Below, piece by piece: positions 38,370 to 52,930 of a stretch of DNA of 64,000 nucleotides (position 1 is its first letter; every line of letters begins with the position of its first letter). The notes under the pieces were generated by a model that had not been told where the DNA came from, did not search any database, and saw nothing but the letters and a program-made list of their open reading frames with translations. The stretch is from Hydractinia symbiolongicarpus (taxonomy: Eukaryota; Cnidaria; Hydrozoa; Anthoathecata; Hydractiniidae), in contig NC_079883.1 in assembly GCF_029227915.1 (NCBI RefSeq), forward strand, positions 18,536,001-18,600,000. The letters run 5' to 3'. The position numbers and the translations under genes are program-made.

Positions 38370-40950
38370 GGCCTTTATTAGGCTGTAAGAGGCGATATTA
38401 CAGTCGTTAGACGCATCTACCCGTAGTTAACGGTGTTATAACGCCATGGCGCAATGGAAAACAACTTGGGACATCGTAGTCCATTGAGAGTACATTGACT
38501 AGTCCGATCGTAACCTGCGCAGGCACGTGGAACAACGTGATTTATGTATACGGACTTTATTAGGCAGCCAAAGGCCAGATTACAGCGTTTAGGGGCCTGT
38601 ACACGTGGTTGACGGTGTTATAAAGCTGTTGCGCAATTGCAAACATATTGGGACGTCGTAGTCGATTGAGAGTGGAAGGATAAGATCAATGATAACCTGC
38701 GCAGGAACGTGCAACCACGTGAAATACGTGTAAGGCCTTTATTAGGGTACAAGAGGCTATATTACAGACCTTAGGGGCCTGTACACGTGGTTGACGGTGT
38801 TGTAAAGCCGTGGCGCTATAGAAAACAACTTGGGACATCGTAATCCATTGAGAGTGGAAGGATAAGACCATTGGTAACCTGCGCAGGCACGTGGAACAAC
38901 GTGATTTATGTATACGGACTTTATTAGGCAAGAAAAGGCCATGTTACAGCCTTTAGGGGCCTGTACAAGTGTTTCACGGTGTTGTAAAGCCGTGGCGATA
39001 TGGAAAACTACTTGGGACGTCGTAGTCCTTTGAGAGTGGAAGGATAAGACCAATGAGAACCTGCGCAGGCACTTGCAACCACGTGATATACGTGTAAGGC
39101 CTTTATTAGGGTACAAGAGGCTATATTACAGTCGTTAGACCCATGTACTTGTAGTTAACGGTGTTATAACGTCGTGGCGCTATGGAAAACAACTTGGAAA
39201 ATCGTAGTCCTTTGAGAGTGGAAGGATAAGACCAATGATAACCTACGCAGGCACGTGCAACCACGTGATATATATGTAAGGCCTTTATTAGGCTGTAAGA
39301 GGCGATATTACAGTCGTTAGACGCATGTACCCGTAGTTAACGGTGTTATAACGCCATGGCGCAATGGAAAACAACTTGGGACGTCGTAGTCGATTGAGAG
39401 TGGAAGGATAAGACCAATGCTAACCTGCGCAGGCACGTGGAACAACGTGATTTATGTATACGGACTTTATTAGGGCGCAAAAGGTCATATTACAGCCTTT
39501 AATGGCCTGTACACGTGGTTGACGGTCTTATAACGCCGTGGCGCTATGGAAAACAACTTGGGACGTCGTAGTTCATTGAGAGTGGAAGGATAAGACCAAT
39601 GCTAACCTGCGCAGGCACGTGCAACCACGTGATATACGTGTAGGGCCTTTATTAGGCTGCAAGAGGCCATATTACAGTCGTTAGACTCATGTACTTGTAG
39701 TTAACGGTGTTATAACGCCATGGCGCAATGGAAAACGACATGTGACGTCGTAGTCCATTGAGAGTGGAAGGATTAGACCAATGAGAACCTGCCCAGGCAC
39801 TTGCAACCACGTGATATACGTGTAAGGCCTTTATTAGGGTACAAGAGGCTATATTACAGCCCTTAGGGGCCTGTGCGCGTGGCTGACGCTGTTATAAAGC
39901 CATGGCGCAATGGAAAACAACTTGGGAGGTCGTAGTCGATTGAGAGTGGAAGGATAAGACCAATGAGAACCTGCCCAGGCACTTGCAACCACGTGATATA
40001 CGTGTAAGGCTTTTATTAGGGTACAAGAGGCTATATTACAGCCCTTAGGGGCCTGTGCGCGTGGCTGACGCTGTTATAAAACCATGGCGCAATGGAAAAC
40101 AACTTGGGACGTCGTAGTCGATTGAGAGTGGAAGGATAAGACCAATGGTTACCTGCGCAGGCACGTGGAACAACGTGATTTATGTATACGGACTTTATTA
40201 GGGCGCAAATGGCCATATTACAGCCTTTAGGGGCCTATACACGTGGTTGACGGTCTTATAACGCCGTGGAGCTATGGAAAACAACTTGGGACGTCGTAGT
40301 CCATTGAGAGTGGAAGAATAAGACCAATGCTAACCTGCGCAGGCACTTGCAACCACGTGATATACGTGTAAGGCCTTTATTAGGCTGCAAGAGGCCATAT
40401 TACAGTCGTTAGACGCATGTACTTGTAGTTAACGGTGTTACAACGCCATGGCGCTATGGAAAACGACTTGTGACGTCGTAGTCCATTGAGAGTGGAAGCA
40501 TTAGATCAATGATAACCTGCGCAGGCACGTGGAACAACGCGAATAAGGTGTACGGCTTTTATTAGGCTGCAAAAGGTCATATTACAGCCTTTAGAGACCT
40601 GTACACGTGGTTGACGGTGTTATAAAGCTGTGGCGCAATTGCAAACAACTTGGGACGTCGTAGTCCATTGAGAGTAGATGGACTAGTCCAATCGTAACTT
40701 GCGCAGGCACGTGGATCTACGTGATTCATGTGTACGGCCTCTATTAGGCAGCAAAAGGCCATGCTATAGACTTTAGAGGCCTGTACACGTGGCTGACTGT
40801 GTTATAAAGCCGTGTCGCAATGAAAAACTACATGGGACGTCGTAGTCCATTAAAAGTGGAAGGATTACACCAATGCTAACCTGTGCAGGCACGTGCAACC
40901 ACGTGATATACGTGTAAGGCCTTTATTAGGTTGCAAGAGGCCCTATTTCA
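38370..40950. repeat. Large duplication, left copy
   Basis: Units from an I type carrying ACATTGACTAGTCC through L, D/B, C-like, D, I, M, F2, D2 and E to an A unit match those at 43,285-45,685 at a spacing of 4,915 bp, dropping to 4,733 bp after a D2 unit that is doubled only here (starts 39,826 and 40,008). Shared private variants include AACATATTGGGACG, CAGCGTTTAGG, TGTACAAGTGTTT, TTTAATGGCC and CTATACACGTGG. Confidence 0.9.
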
Positions 40951-42191
40951 GTCGTTAGACCCATGTACCTGTAGTTAACGGTGTTATAACGCCATTGCGC
41001 AATGGAAAACAACTTGGGACGTCGTAGTCCATTGAAAGTGGAAGGATTAGACCATTGGTAACCTGCGCAGGCACGTGGAACAACGTGACTTATGTATACG
41101 GACTTTATTAGGCCGCAAAAGGCCATATTACAGCCTTTAGGGGCCTGTACACGTGTTTGACGGTGTTGTAAAGCCGTGGCGATATGGAAAACAACTTGGG
41201 ACGTCGTAGTCCTTTGAGAGTGGAAGGATAAGACCAATGCTAACCTGCGCAGGCACTTGCAACCACGTGATATACGTGTAAGGCCTTTATTAGGCTGCAA
41301 GAGGCCATATTACAGTCGTTAGACGCATGTACTTGTAGTTAACGGTGTTACAACGCCATGGCGCTATGGAAAACGACTTGTGACGTCGTAGTCCATTGAG
41401 AGTGGAAGCATTAGATCAATGATAACCTGCGCAGGCACGTGGAACAACGCGAATAAGGTGTACGGCTTTTATTAGGCTGCAAAAGGTCATATTACAGCCT
41501 TTAGAGACCTGTACACGTGGTTGACGGTGTTATAAAGCTGTGGCGCAATTGCAAACAACTTGGGACGTCGTAGTCCATTGATAGTAGATGGACTAGTCCG
41601 ATCGTAACTTGCGTAGGCACGTGGATCTACGTGATTCATGTGTACGGCCTCTATTAGGCAGCAAAAGGCCATGCTATAGACTTTAGAGGCCTGTACACGT
41701 GGCTGACTGTGTTATAAAGCCGTGACGCAATGAAAAACCACTTGGGACGTCGTAGTCCATTAAAAGTGGAAGGATTACACCAATGCTAACCTGTGCAGGC
41801 ACGTGCAACCACGTGATATACGTGTAAGGCCTTTATTAGGTTGCAAGAGGCCCTATTTCAGTCGTTAGACCCATGTACCCGTAGTTAACGGTGTTATAAC
41901 GCCATTGCGCAATGGAAAACAACTTGGGACGTCGTAGTCCATTGAAAGTGGAAGGATTAGACCATTGGTAACCTGCGCAGGCACGTGGAACAACGTGATT
42001 TATGTATACGGACTTTATTAGGCCGGAAAAGGCCATATTACAGCCTTTAGGGGCCTGTACACGTGTTTGACGGTGTTGTAAAGCCGTGGCGATATGGAAA
42101 ACAACTTGGGACGTCGTAGTCCTTTGAGAGTGGAAGGATAAGACCAATGATAACCTGCGCAGGCACTTGCAACCACGTGACATACGTGTAA
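40372..42191. repeat. Pentameric 910-bp higher-order repeat, two copies
   Basis: Copies of five units (F2-E-A-F-C) lie at 40,372-41,281 and 41,282-42,191. Shared private variants are GTTACAACGCC, GGAAGCATTAGATC, GCGAATAAGGTG, GAGTAGATGG or GATAGTAGATGG, and GGCCCTATTTCAG. The first F2-E-A part is also present at about 45,105-45,650 in the right copy of the large duplication. Confidence 0.92.
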
Positions 42192-43284
42192 GGCCTTTAT
42201 TAGGGTACAAGAGGCTATATTACAGCCCTTAGGTGGCCTGTGCGCGTGGTTGACGCTCTTATAACGCCGTGGCGCAATGGAAAACAGCTTGGGACGTCGT
42301 AGTCGATTAAGAGTGGAAGGATAAGACGAATGCTAACCTGCGCAGGCACGTGGAACAACGTGATTTATGTATACGAACTTTATTAGGGCGCAAAAGGCCA
42401 TATTACAGACTTTAGGGGCCTGTACACGTGGTTGCCGGTCTTATAACGCCGTGGCGCTATGGAAAACAACTTGGGACGTCGTAGTCCATTGAGAGTGGAA
42501 GGATAAGACCAATGCTAACCTGCGCAGGCACGTGCAACCACGTGATATACGTGTAGGGCCTTTATTAGGCTGCAAGAGGCCATATTACAGTCGTTAGACG
42601 CATGTACTTGTAGTTAACGGTGTTATAACGCCATGGCGCAATGGAAAACGACATGTGACGTCGTAGTCCATTGAGAGTGGAAGGATTAGACCAATGGTAA
42701 CCTGTGCAGGCACGTGGAACAACGTGATTTATGTATACGGACTTTATTAGGCCGCAAAAGGCCATATTACAGCCTTTAGGGGCCTGTACACGTGTTTGAC
42801 GGTGTTGTAAAGCCGTGGCGCTATGCAAAACAACTTGGGACGTCGTAGTCCTTTGAGAGTGGAAGGATAAGACCAATGAAAACCCGCCGAGGCACTTGCA
42901 ACCACGTGATATACGTGTAAGGCCTTTATTAGGGTACAAGAGGCTATATTACAGCCCTTAGGGGCCTGTGTACGTGGCTGACGCTGTTATAACGCCATGG
43001 CGCAATCGAAAACGGCTTGTGACGTCGTAGTCCATTGAGAGTGGAAGGTTTAGACCAATGGTAACCTGCTCAGGCACGTGGAACAACGTGATTTATGTAT
43101 ACGGACTTTATTAGGCCGCAAAAGGCCATATTACAGTCTTTAGGGGCCTGTACACGTGTTTGACGGTGTTGTAGAGCCGTGGCGCTATGGAAAACAACTT
43201 GGGACGTCGTTGTCCTTTGAGAGTGGAAGGATAAGACCAATGATAACCTACGCAGGCACGTGCAACCACGTGATATATGTGTAA
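42192..43284. repeat. Satellite units between the large duplication copies
   Basis: Six units (D2, M, F2, N, D2-like, N). The D2 unit has a one-base insertion (TTAGGTGGCC) at 42,231-42,240, which restores 1 bp of register. GACATGTGACG in the F2 unit recurs at about 39,738 and 44,653. Confidence 0.8.
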
Positions 43285-45685
43285 GGCCTTTATTAGGCTG
43301 TAAGAGGCGATATTACAGTCCTTAAACGCATGTACCCGTAGTTAACGGTGCTATAACGCCATGGCGCAATGGAAAACAACTTGGGACATCGTAGTCCATT
43401 GAGAGTACATTGACTAGTCCGATCGTAACCTGCACAGGCACGTGGAACAACGTGATTTATGTATACGGACTTTATTAGGCAGCAAAAGGCCAGATTACAG
43501 CGTTTAGGGGCCTGTACACGTGGTTGACGGTGTTATAAAGCTGTTGCGCAATTGCAAACATATTGGGACGTCGTAGTCGATTGAGCGTGGAAGGATAAGA
43601 TCAATGATAACCTGCGCAGGAACGTGCAACCACGTGAAATACGTGTAAGGTCTTTATTAGGGTACAAGAGGCTATATTACAGACCTTAGGGGCCTGTACA
43701 CGTGGTTGACGGTGTTGTAAAGCCGTGGCGCTATGGAAAACAACTTGGGACATCGTAGTCCATTGAGAGTGGAAGGATAAGACCATTGGTAACCTGCGCA
43801 GGCACGTGGAACAACGTGATTAATGTATACGGACTTCATTAGGCAGGAAAAGGCCATGTTACAGCCTTTAGGGGCCTGTACAAGTGTTTGACGGTGTTGT
43901 AAAGCCGTGGCGATATGGATAACGACTTGGGACGTCGTAGTCCTTTGAGAGTGGAAGGATAAGACCAATGAGAACCTGCGCAGGCACTTGCAACCACGTG
44001 ATATACGTGTAAGGCCTTTATTAGGGTACAAGAGGCTATATTACAGTCGTTAAACCCATGTACTTGTAGTTAACGGTGTTATAACGCCGTGGCGCTATGG
44101 AAAACAACTTGGAACGTCGTATTCTTTTGAGAGTGGAAGGATAAGACCAATGATAACCTACGCAGGCACGTGCAACCACGTGATATATATGTAAGACCTT
44201 TATTAGGCTGTAAGAGGCGATATTACAGTCGTTAGACGCATGTACCCGTAGTTAACGGTGTTATAACGCCATGGCGCAATGGAAAACAACTTGGGACGTC
44301 GTAGTCGATTGAGAGTGGAAGGATAAGACCAATGCTAACTTGCGCAGGCACGTGGAACAACGTGATTTATGTATACGGACTTTATTAGGGCGCAAAAGGC
44401 CATTTTACAGCCTTTAATGGCCTGTACACGTGGTTGACGGTCTTATAACGCCGTGGCGCTATGGAAAACAACTTGGGACGTCGTAGTCCATTGAGAGTGG
44501 AAGGATAAGACCAATGCTAACCTGCGCAGGCACGTGCAACCACGTGATATACGTGTAGGGTCTTTATTAGGCTGCAAGAGGCCATATTACAGTCGTTAGA
44601 CGCATGTACTTGTAGTTAACGGTGTTATAACGCCATGGCGCAATGGAAAACGACATGTGACGTCGTAGTCCATTGAGAGTGGAAGGATTAGACCAATGAG
44701 AACCTGCCCAGGCACTTGCAACCACGTGATATACGTGTAAGGCCTTTATTAGGGTACAAGAGGCTATATTACAGCCCTTAGGGGCCTGTGCGCGTGGCTG
44801 ACGCTGTTATAAAACCATGGCGCAATGGAAAACAACTTGGGACGTCGTAGTCGATTGAGAGTGGAAGGATAAGACCAATGGTTACCTGCGCAGGCACGTG
44901 GAACAACGTGATTTATGTATACGGACTTTATTAGGGCGCAAATGGCCATATTACAGCCTTTAGGGGCCTATACACGTGGTTGACGGTCTTATAACGCCGT
45001 GGCGCTATGGAAAACAACTTAGTACGTCGTAGTCCATTGAGAGTGGAAGGATAAGACCAATGCTAACCTGCGCAGGCACTTGCAACCACGTGATATACGT
45101 GTAAGGCCTTTATTAGGCTGCAAGAGGCCATATTACAGTCGTTAGACGCATGTACTTGTAGTTAACGGTGTTACAACGCCATGGCGCTATGGAAAACGAC
45201 TTGTGACGTCGTAGTCCATTGAGAGTGGAAGCATTAGATCAATGATAACCTGCGCAGGCACGTGGAACAACGCGAATAAGGTGTACGGCTTTTATTAGGC
45301 TGCAAAAGGTCATATTACAGCCTTTAGAGACCTGTACACGTGGTTGACGGTGTTATAAAGCTGTGGCGCAATTGCAAACAACTTGGGACGTCGTAGTCCA
45401 TTGAGAGTAGATGGACTAGTCCGATCGTAACTTGCGCAGGCACGTGGATCTACGTGATTCATGTGTACGGCCTCTATTAGGCAGCAAAAGGCCATGCTAT
45501 AGACTTTAGAGGCCTGTACACGTGGCTGACTGTGTTATAAAGCCGTGTCGCAATGAAAAACCACTTGGTACGTCGTAGTCCATTAAGAGTGGAAGGATTA
45601 CACCAATGCTAACCTGTGCAGGCACGTGCAACCACGTGATATACGTGTAAGGCCTTTATTAGGTTGCAAGAGGCCCTATTTCAGT
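43285..45685. repeat. Large duplication, right copy
   Basis: Partner of 38,370-40,950. The I unit has the same ACATTGACTAGTCC variant, in which the GGACTAGTCC palindrome is broken by G to T. Similarity continues to the unit with GGCCCTATTTCAG and is lost shortly after: CCATGTACC in the left copy against GCATGTACTCG and TTACCGG here. Confidence 0.9.
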
Positions 45686-46014
45686 CGTTAGACGCATGTA
45701 CTCGTAGTTACCGGTGTTATAACGCCATGGCGCAATGGAAAACGACTTGGGACGTCGTAGTCCATTGAGAGTGGAAGGATTAGACCAATGGTAACCTGCG
45801 CAGGCACGTGGAAAAACGTGATTTATGTTTACGGACTTTATTAGGGCGCAAAAGGCCATATTACAGCCTTTAGGGGCCTGTACACGTGGTTGAAGGTGTT
45901 GTAAAGCCGTAGCGCTATGGAAAACAACTTGGAACATCGTAGTCCATTGAGAGTGGAAGGATAAGACAAATGATAACCTGCGCAGGCACTTGCAACCACG
46001 TGATATACGTGGAA

Positions 46015-48926
46015 GGCCTTTATTAGGCTACAAGAGGCTATATTACAGACATTAGGGGCCTGTACACGTGGCTGACGCTGTTATAAAGCCATGGCGCAAT
46101 AGAAAACCACTTGGGACGTCGTAGTCCATTGAGAGTGGAAGGATTAGACCAATGGTAATCTACGCAGGCACGTGCAACCACTTGATATACGTGTAAGGTA
46201 TTTATTAGGCTGCAAGAGGCCATATTACAGTCGTTAGACGCATGTACTCGTAGTTAACGGTGTTATAACGCCATTGCGCAACGGCAAACGACTTGGGACG
46301 TCGTAGTCCATTGAGAGGGGAAGGATTAGAACAATGGTAACCTGCGTAGGAACGTGCAACCACGTGATATACGTGTAAGGCCTTTATTAGGGTACAAGAG
46401 ACTATATTACAGCCGTTATGGGCCTGTGCGCGTGGCTGACGCTGTTATAAAGCCATGGCGCAATGGAAAACAACTTGGGACGTCGTAGTCGATTGAGAGT
46501 GGAAGGATAAGACCAATGGTAACCTGCGCAGGCACGTGGAACAACGTGATTTATGTATACGGACTTTATTAGGGCGCAAAAGGCCATATTACAGACTTTA
46601 GGGGCCTGTACACGTGGTTGACGGTGTTGTAAAGCCGTAGCGCTATGGAAAACAACTTGGAACATCGTAGTCCATTGAGAGTGGAAGGATAAGACAAATG
46701 ATAACCTGCGCAGGCACGTGCAACCACGTGATATACGTGGAAGGCCTTTATTAGGCTACAAGAGGCTATATTACAGACCTTAGGGGCCCGTACACGTGGC
46801 TGACGCTGTTATAAAGCCATGGCGCAATAGAAAACCACTTGGGACGTCGTAGTCCATTGAGAGTGGAAGGATTAGACCAATGGTAATCTACGCAGGCACG
46901 AGCAACCACTTGATATACGTGTAAGGTATTTATTAGGCTGCAAGAGGCCATATTACAGTCGTTAGACGCATGTACTCGTAGTTAACGGTGTTATAACGCC
47001 ATTGCGCAACGGCAAACGACTTGGGACGTCGTAGCCCATTGAGAGGGGAAGGATTAGAACAATGGTAACCTGCGTAGGAACGTGCAACCACGTGATATAC
47101 GTGTAAGGCCTTTATTAGGGTACAAGAGACTATATTACAGCCGTTATGGGCCTGTGCGCGTGGCTGACGCTGTTATAAAGCCATGGCGCAATGGAAAACA
47201 ACTTGGGACGTCGTAGTCCATTGAGAGTGGAAGGATAAGACCAATGGTAACCTGCGCAGGCACGTGGAACAACGTGATTTATGTATACGGACTTTATTAG
47301 GCCGCAAAAGGCCATATTACAGCCTTTAGGGGCCTGTACACGTGTTTGACGGTGTTGTAGAGCCGTGGCGCTATGAAAAACAACTTGGGACGTCGTTGTC
47401 CTTTGAGAGTGGAAGGATAAGACCAATGATAACCTACGCAGGCACGTGCAACCACGTGATATACGTGTAAGGCCTTTATTAGGGTACAAGAGGCCATATT
47501 ACAGTCGTTAGACGCATGTACTTGTAGTTAACGGTGTTATAACGCCATGGCGCTATAGAAAGCGACTTGTGACGTCGTAGTCCATTGAGAGTGGAAGGAT
47601 AAGACAAATGATAACCTGCGCAGGCACGTGCAACCACGTGATATACGTGGAAGGCCTTTATTAGGCTACAAGAGGCTATATTACAGACCTTAGGGGCCTG
47701 TACACGTGGCTGACGCTGTTATAAAGCCATGGCGCAATAGAAAACCACTTGGGACGTCGTAGTCCATTGAGAGTGGAAGGATTAGACCAATGGTAATCTA
47801 CGCAGGCACGTGCAACCACTTGATATACGTGTAAGGTATTTATTAGGCTGCAAGAGGCCATATTACAGTCGTTAGACGCATGTACTCGTAGTTAACGGTG
47901 TTATAACGCCATTGCGCAACGGCAAACGACTTGGGACGTCGTAGTCCATTGAGAGGGGAAGGATTAGAACAATGGTAACCTGCGTAGGAACGTGCAACCA
48001 CGTGATATACGTGTAAGGCCTTTATTAGGGTACAAGAGACTATATTACAGCCGTTATGGGCCTGTGCGCGTGGCTGACGCTGTTATAAAGCCATGGCGCA
48101 ATGGAAAACAACTTGGGACGTCGTAGTCGATTGAGAGTGGAAGGATAAGACCAATGGTAACCTGCGCAGGCACGTGGAACAACGTGATTTATGTATACGG
48201 ACTTTATTAGGGCGCAAAAGGCCATATTACAGCCTTTAGGGACCTGTACACGTGGTTGACGGTGTTGTAAAGCCGTAGCGCTATGGAAAACAACTTGGAA
48301 CATCGTAGTCCATTGAGAGTGGAAGGATAAGACAAATGATAACCTGCGCAGGCACGTGCAACCACGTGATATACGTGGAAGGCCTTTATTAGGCTACAAG
48401 AGGCTATATTACAGACCTTAGGGGCCTGTACACGTGGCTGACGCTGTTATAAAGCCATGGCGCAATAGAAAACCACTTGGGACGTCGTAGTCCATTGAGA
48501 GTGGAAGGATTAGACCAATGGTAATCTACGCAGGCACGTGCAACCACTTGATATACGTGTAAGGTATTTATTAGGCTGCAAGAGGCCATATTACAGTCGT
48601 TAGACGCATGTACTCGTAGTTAACGGTGTTATAACGCTATTGTGCAACGGCAAACGACTTGGGACGTCGTAGTCCATTGAGAGGGGAAGGATTAGAACAA
48701 TGGTAACCTGCGTAGGAACGTGCAACCACGTGATATACGTGTAAGGCCTTTATTAGGGTACAAGAGACTATATTACAGCCGTTATGGGCCTGTGCGCGTG
48801 GCTGACGCTGTTATAAAGCCATGGCGCAATGGAAAGCGACTTGTGACGTCGTAGTCCATTGAGAGTGGAAGGATTAGACCAATGGTAACCTGCGCAGGCA
48901 CGTGGAACAACGTGATTTATGTATAC
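46015..48926. repeat. Tetrameric 728-bp higher-order repeat D*-F-D2-M
   Basis: Sixteen units: D*-F-D2-M, D*-F-D2-N-F2, D*-F-D2-M, D*-F-D2. Shared private variants are TACGTGGAAGGCC, GGTATTTATTAGG, GCGCAACGGCAAACG, GAGAGGGGAAGG and GAGACTATATTACAG. The second block is a pentamer because an N and an F2-like unit replace M. Another copy of M-D*-F is found at 61,122-61,667. Confidence 0.92.
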
Positions 48927-50382
48927 GGACTTTATTAGGCCGCAAAAGGCCATATTACAGCCTTTAGGGGCCTGTACACGTGTTTGACGGTGTTGTAAAG
49001 CCGTGGCGCTATAGCAAACAACTTGGAACGTCGTAGTCCTTTGAGAGTGGAAGGATAAGACCAATGATAACCTACGCAGGCACGTACAACCACGTGATAT
49101 ATGTGTAAGGCCTTTATTAGGCTGTAAGAGGCGATATTACAGTCGTTAGACGCATGTACCCGTAGTTAACGGTGTTATAACGCCATGGCGCTGTGGAAAA
49201 CAACTTGGGACATCGTAGTCCGTTGAGAGTACATGGACTAGTCCGATCGTAACCTGCGCAGGCACGTGGAACAACGTGATTTATGTATACGGACTTTATT
49301 AGGCAGCAAAAGGCCATATTACAGCCTTTAGGGGCCTGTACACGTGGTTGACGGTGTTATAAAGCTGTTGCACAATTGCAAACAACTTGGGACGTCGTAG
49401 TCGATTGAACATGGAAGGATAAGATCAATGATAACCTGCGCAGGAACGTGCAACCACGTGAAATACGTGTAAGGCCTTTATTAGGGTACAAGAGGCTATA
49501 TTACAGACCTTAGGGGCCTGTACACGTGGCTGACTGTGTTATAAAGCCGTGGCGCAATGGAAAACTACTTGGGACGTCGTAGTCTATTGAGACTACATGG
49601 ACTAGTCCGATCGTAACTTGCGCAGGCACGTGGATCTACGTGATTCATGTGTACGGCCTCTATTAGGCAGCAAAAGGCCATGCTATAGACTTTAGAGGCC
49701 TGTACACGTGGCTGACTGTGTTATAAAGCCGTGTCGCAATGGAAAACCCCTTGGGACGTCGTAGTCCATTGAGAGTGGAAGGATTACACCAATGCTAACC
49801 TGTACAGGCACGTGCAACCACGTGATTTATGTATACGGACTTTATTAGGCCGCAAAAGGCCATATTACAGCCTTTAGGGGCCTGTACACGTGGTTGACGG
49901 TGTTGTAAAGCCGTGGCGCTTTGGAAAACAACTTGGGACATCGTAGTCCATTGAGAGTCGAAGGATTAGACCAATGAGAACCTGCCCAGGCACTTGCAAC
50001 CACGTGATGTACGTGTAAGGCCTTTATTAGGGTACAAGAGGCTATATTACAGCCCTTACGGGCCTGTGCGCGTGGCTGACGCTGTTATAACGCCATGGCG
50101 CAATCGAAAACGGCTTGTGACGTCGTAGTCCATTGAGCGTGGAAGGATTAGACCTATGGTAACCTGCGCAGGCACGTGGAACAACGTGATTTATGTATAC
50201 GGACTTTATTAGGCCGCAAAAGGCCATATTACAGCCTTTAGGGGCCTGTACACATGTTTGACGGTGTTGTAAAGCCGTGGCGCTATGGAAAACAACTTGG
50301 GACGTCGTAGTCCTTTGAGAGTGGAAGGATAAGAGCAATGATAACCTACGCAGGCACGTGCAACCACGTGATATATGTGTAA
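48927..50382. repeat. Satellite units N-I-L-D-A-B-D2-N
   Basis: Eight units giving the same general order as the 8-unit block at 52,931-54,386 but with a D/A composite near 49,499 (ACAGACCTTAGG then CTGACTGTG). It looks like an older relative of the 14-unit repeat that follows. Confidence 0.8.
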
Positions 50383-52930
50383 GGTTCTTATTAGGCTGTA
50401 AGAGGCGATATTACAGTCGTTAGACGCATGTACCCGTAGTTAACGGTGTTATAACGCCATGGCGCAATAGAAAACAACTTGGGACATCGTAGTCCGTTGA
50501 GAGTACATGGACTAGTCCGATCGTAACCTGCGCAGGCACGTGGAACAACGTGATTTATGTATACGGACTTTATTAGGCAGCAAAAGGCCATATTACAGCC
50601 TTTAGGGGCCTGTACACGTGGTTGACGGTGTTATAAAGCTGTTGCGCAATTGCAAACAACTTGGGACGTCGTAGTCGATTGAGTGTGGAAGGATAAGATC
50701 AATGATAACCTGCGCAGGAACGTGCAACCACATGAAATACGTGTAAGGCTTTTATTAGCATACAAGAGGCTATATTACAGACCTTAGGGGCCTGTACACG
50801 TGGCTGACGCTGTTATAAAGCCATGACGCAATGGAAAACCACTTGGGACGTCGTAGTCCATTGAGAGCGGAAGGATTAGACCAATAGAAACCTGCGCAGG
50901 CAAGTGGGAAAACACGAATTGGGTGTACGGCCTTTGTTAGGCTGCAAAAGGCCATGCTATAGCCTTTAAAGGGCTGTACACGTGGCTGACTGTGTTATAA
51001 AGCCGTGGCGCAATGGAAAATCACTTGGGACGTCGTAGTCTATTGAGACTACATGGACTAGTCCGATCGTAAATTGCGCAGGCACGTTGATCTACGTGAT
51101 TCATGTGTACGGCCTCTATTAGGCAGCAAAAGGCCATGCTATAGACTTTAGAGGCCTGTACACGTGACTGACTGTGTTATAAAGCCGTGGCGCAATGGAA
51201 AACCACTTGGGACGTCGTAGTCCATTGAGAGTGGAAGGATTAGACCAATAAAAACCTGCGCAGGCAAGTGGAAAAAAGCGAATTGGGTGTACGGCCTTTG
51301 TTAGGCTGCAAAAGGCCATGCTATAGCCTTTAGAGGCCTGTACACGTGGCTGACTGTGTTATAAAGCCGTGGCGCAATGGAAAACCACTTGGGACGTCGT
51401 AGTCTATTGAGACTACATGGACTAGTCCGATCGTAACTTGTGCAGGCACGTGGATCTACGTGATTCATGTGAACGGCCTCTATTAGGCAGCAAAAGGCCA
51501 TGCTATAGACTTTAGAGGCCTGTACACGTGGCTGACTGTGTTATAACGCCATGGCGCAATCGAAAACGGCTTGTGACGTTGTAGTCCATTGAGAGTGGAA
51601 GGATTAGACCTATGGTAACCTGCGCAGGCACGTGGAACAACGTGATTTATGTATACGGACTTTATTAGGCCGCAAAAGGCCATATTACAGCCTTTAGGGG
51701 CCTGTACACGTGTTTGACGGTGTTGTAAAGCCGTGGCGCTATGGAAAACAACTTGGGACGTCGTAGTCCTTTGAGAGTGGAAGGATAAGACCAATGATAA
51801 CCTACGCAGGCACGTGCAACCACGTGATATATGTGTAAGGCCTTTATTAGGCTGTAAGAGGCGATATTACAGTCGTTAGACGCATGTACCCGTAGTTAAC
51901 GGTGTTATAACGCCATGGCGCAATGGAAAACAACTTGGGACATCGTAGTCCGTTGAGAGTACATGGACTAGTCCGATCGTAACCTGCGCAGGCACGTGGA
52001 ACAACGTGATTTATGTATACGGACTTTATTAGGCAGCAAAAGGCCATATTACAGCCTTTAGGGGCCTGTACACGTGGTTGACGGTGTTATAAAGCTGTTG
52101 CGCAATTGCAAACAACTTGGGACGTCGTAGTCGATTGAGCGTGGAAGGATAAGATCAATGATAACCTGCGCAGGAACGTGCAACCACGTGAAATACGTGT
52201 AAGGCTTTTATTAGGGTACAAGAGGCTATATTACAGACCTTAGGGGCCTGTACACGTGGCTGACGCTGTTATAAAGCCATGACGCAATGGAAAACCACTT
52301 GGGACGTCGTAGTCCATTGAGAGTGGAAGGATTAGACCAATAAAAACCTGCGCAGGCAAGTGGAAAAACGCGAATTGGGTGTACGGCCTTTGTTAGGCTG
52401 CAAAAGGCCATGCTATAGCCTTTAGAGGCCTGTACACGTGGCTGACTGTGTTATAAAGCCGTGGCGCAATGGAAAACCACTTGGGACGTCGTAGTCTATT
52501 GAGACTACATGGACTAGTCCGATCGTAACTTGTGCAGGCACGTGTATCTACGTGATTCATGTGAACGGCCTCTATTAGGCAGCAAAAGGCCATGCTATAG
52601 ACTTTAGAGGCCTGTACACGTGGCTGACTGTGTTATAACGCCATGGCGCAATCGAAAACGGCTTGTGACGTCGTAGTCCATTGAGAGTGGAAGGATTAGA
52701 CCTATTGTAACCTGCGCAGGCACGTGGAACAGCGTGATTTATGTATACGGACTTTATTAGGCCGCAAAAGGCCATATTACAGCCTTTAGGGGCCTGTACA
52801 CGTGTTTGACGGTGTTGTAAAGCCGTGGCGCTATGGAAAACAACTTGGGACGTCGTAGTCCTTTGAGAGTGGAAGGATAAGACCAATGATAACCTACGCA
52901 GGCACGTGCAACCACGTGATATATGTGTAA
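50383..52930. repeat. 14-unit (2,548-bp) higher-order repeat, copy 1
   Basis: Order I-L-D-K-A-K-A-N followed by I-L-D-K-A-N. Shared private variants with copy 2 include TTAGCATACAAGAGG (50,755 and 53,303), CCTTTAAAGGGCTG, GTGGGAAAACACG, and ACAGCGTGATTT in the final A/N region. A-type units at 51,483 and 52,575 are composites with a D2-type right half. Confidence 0.93.
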
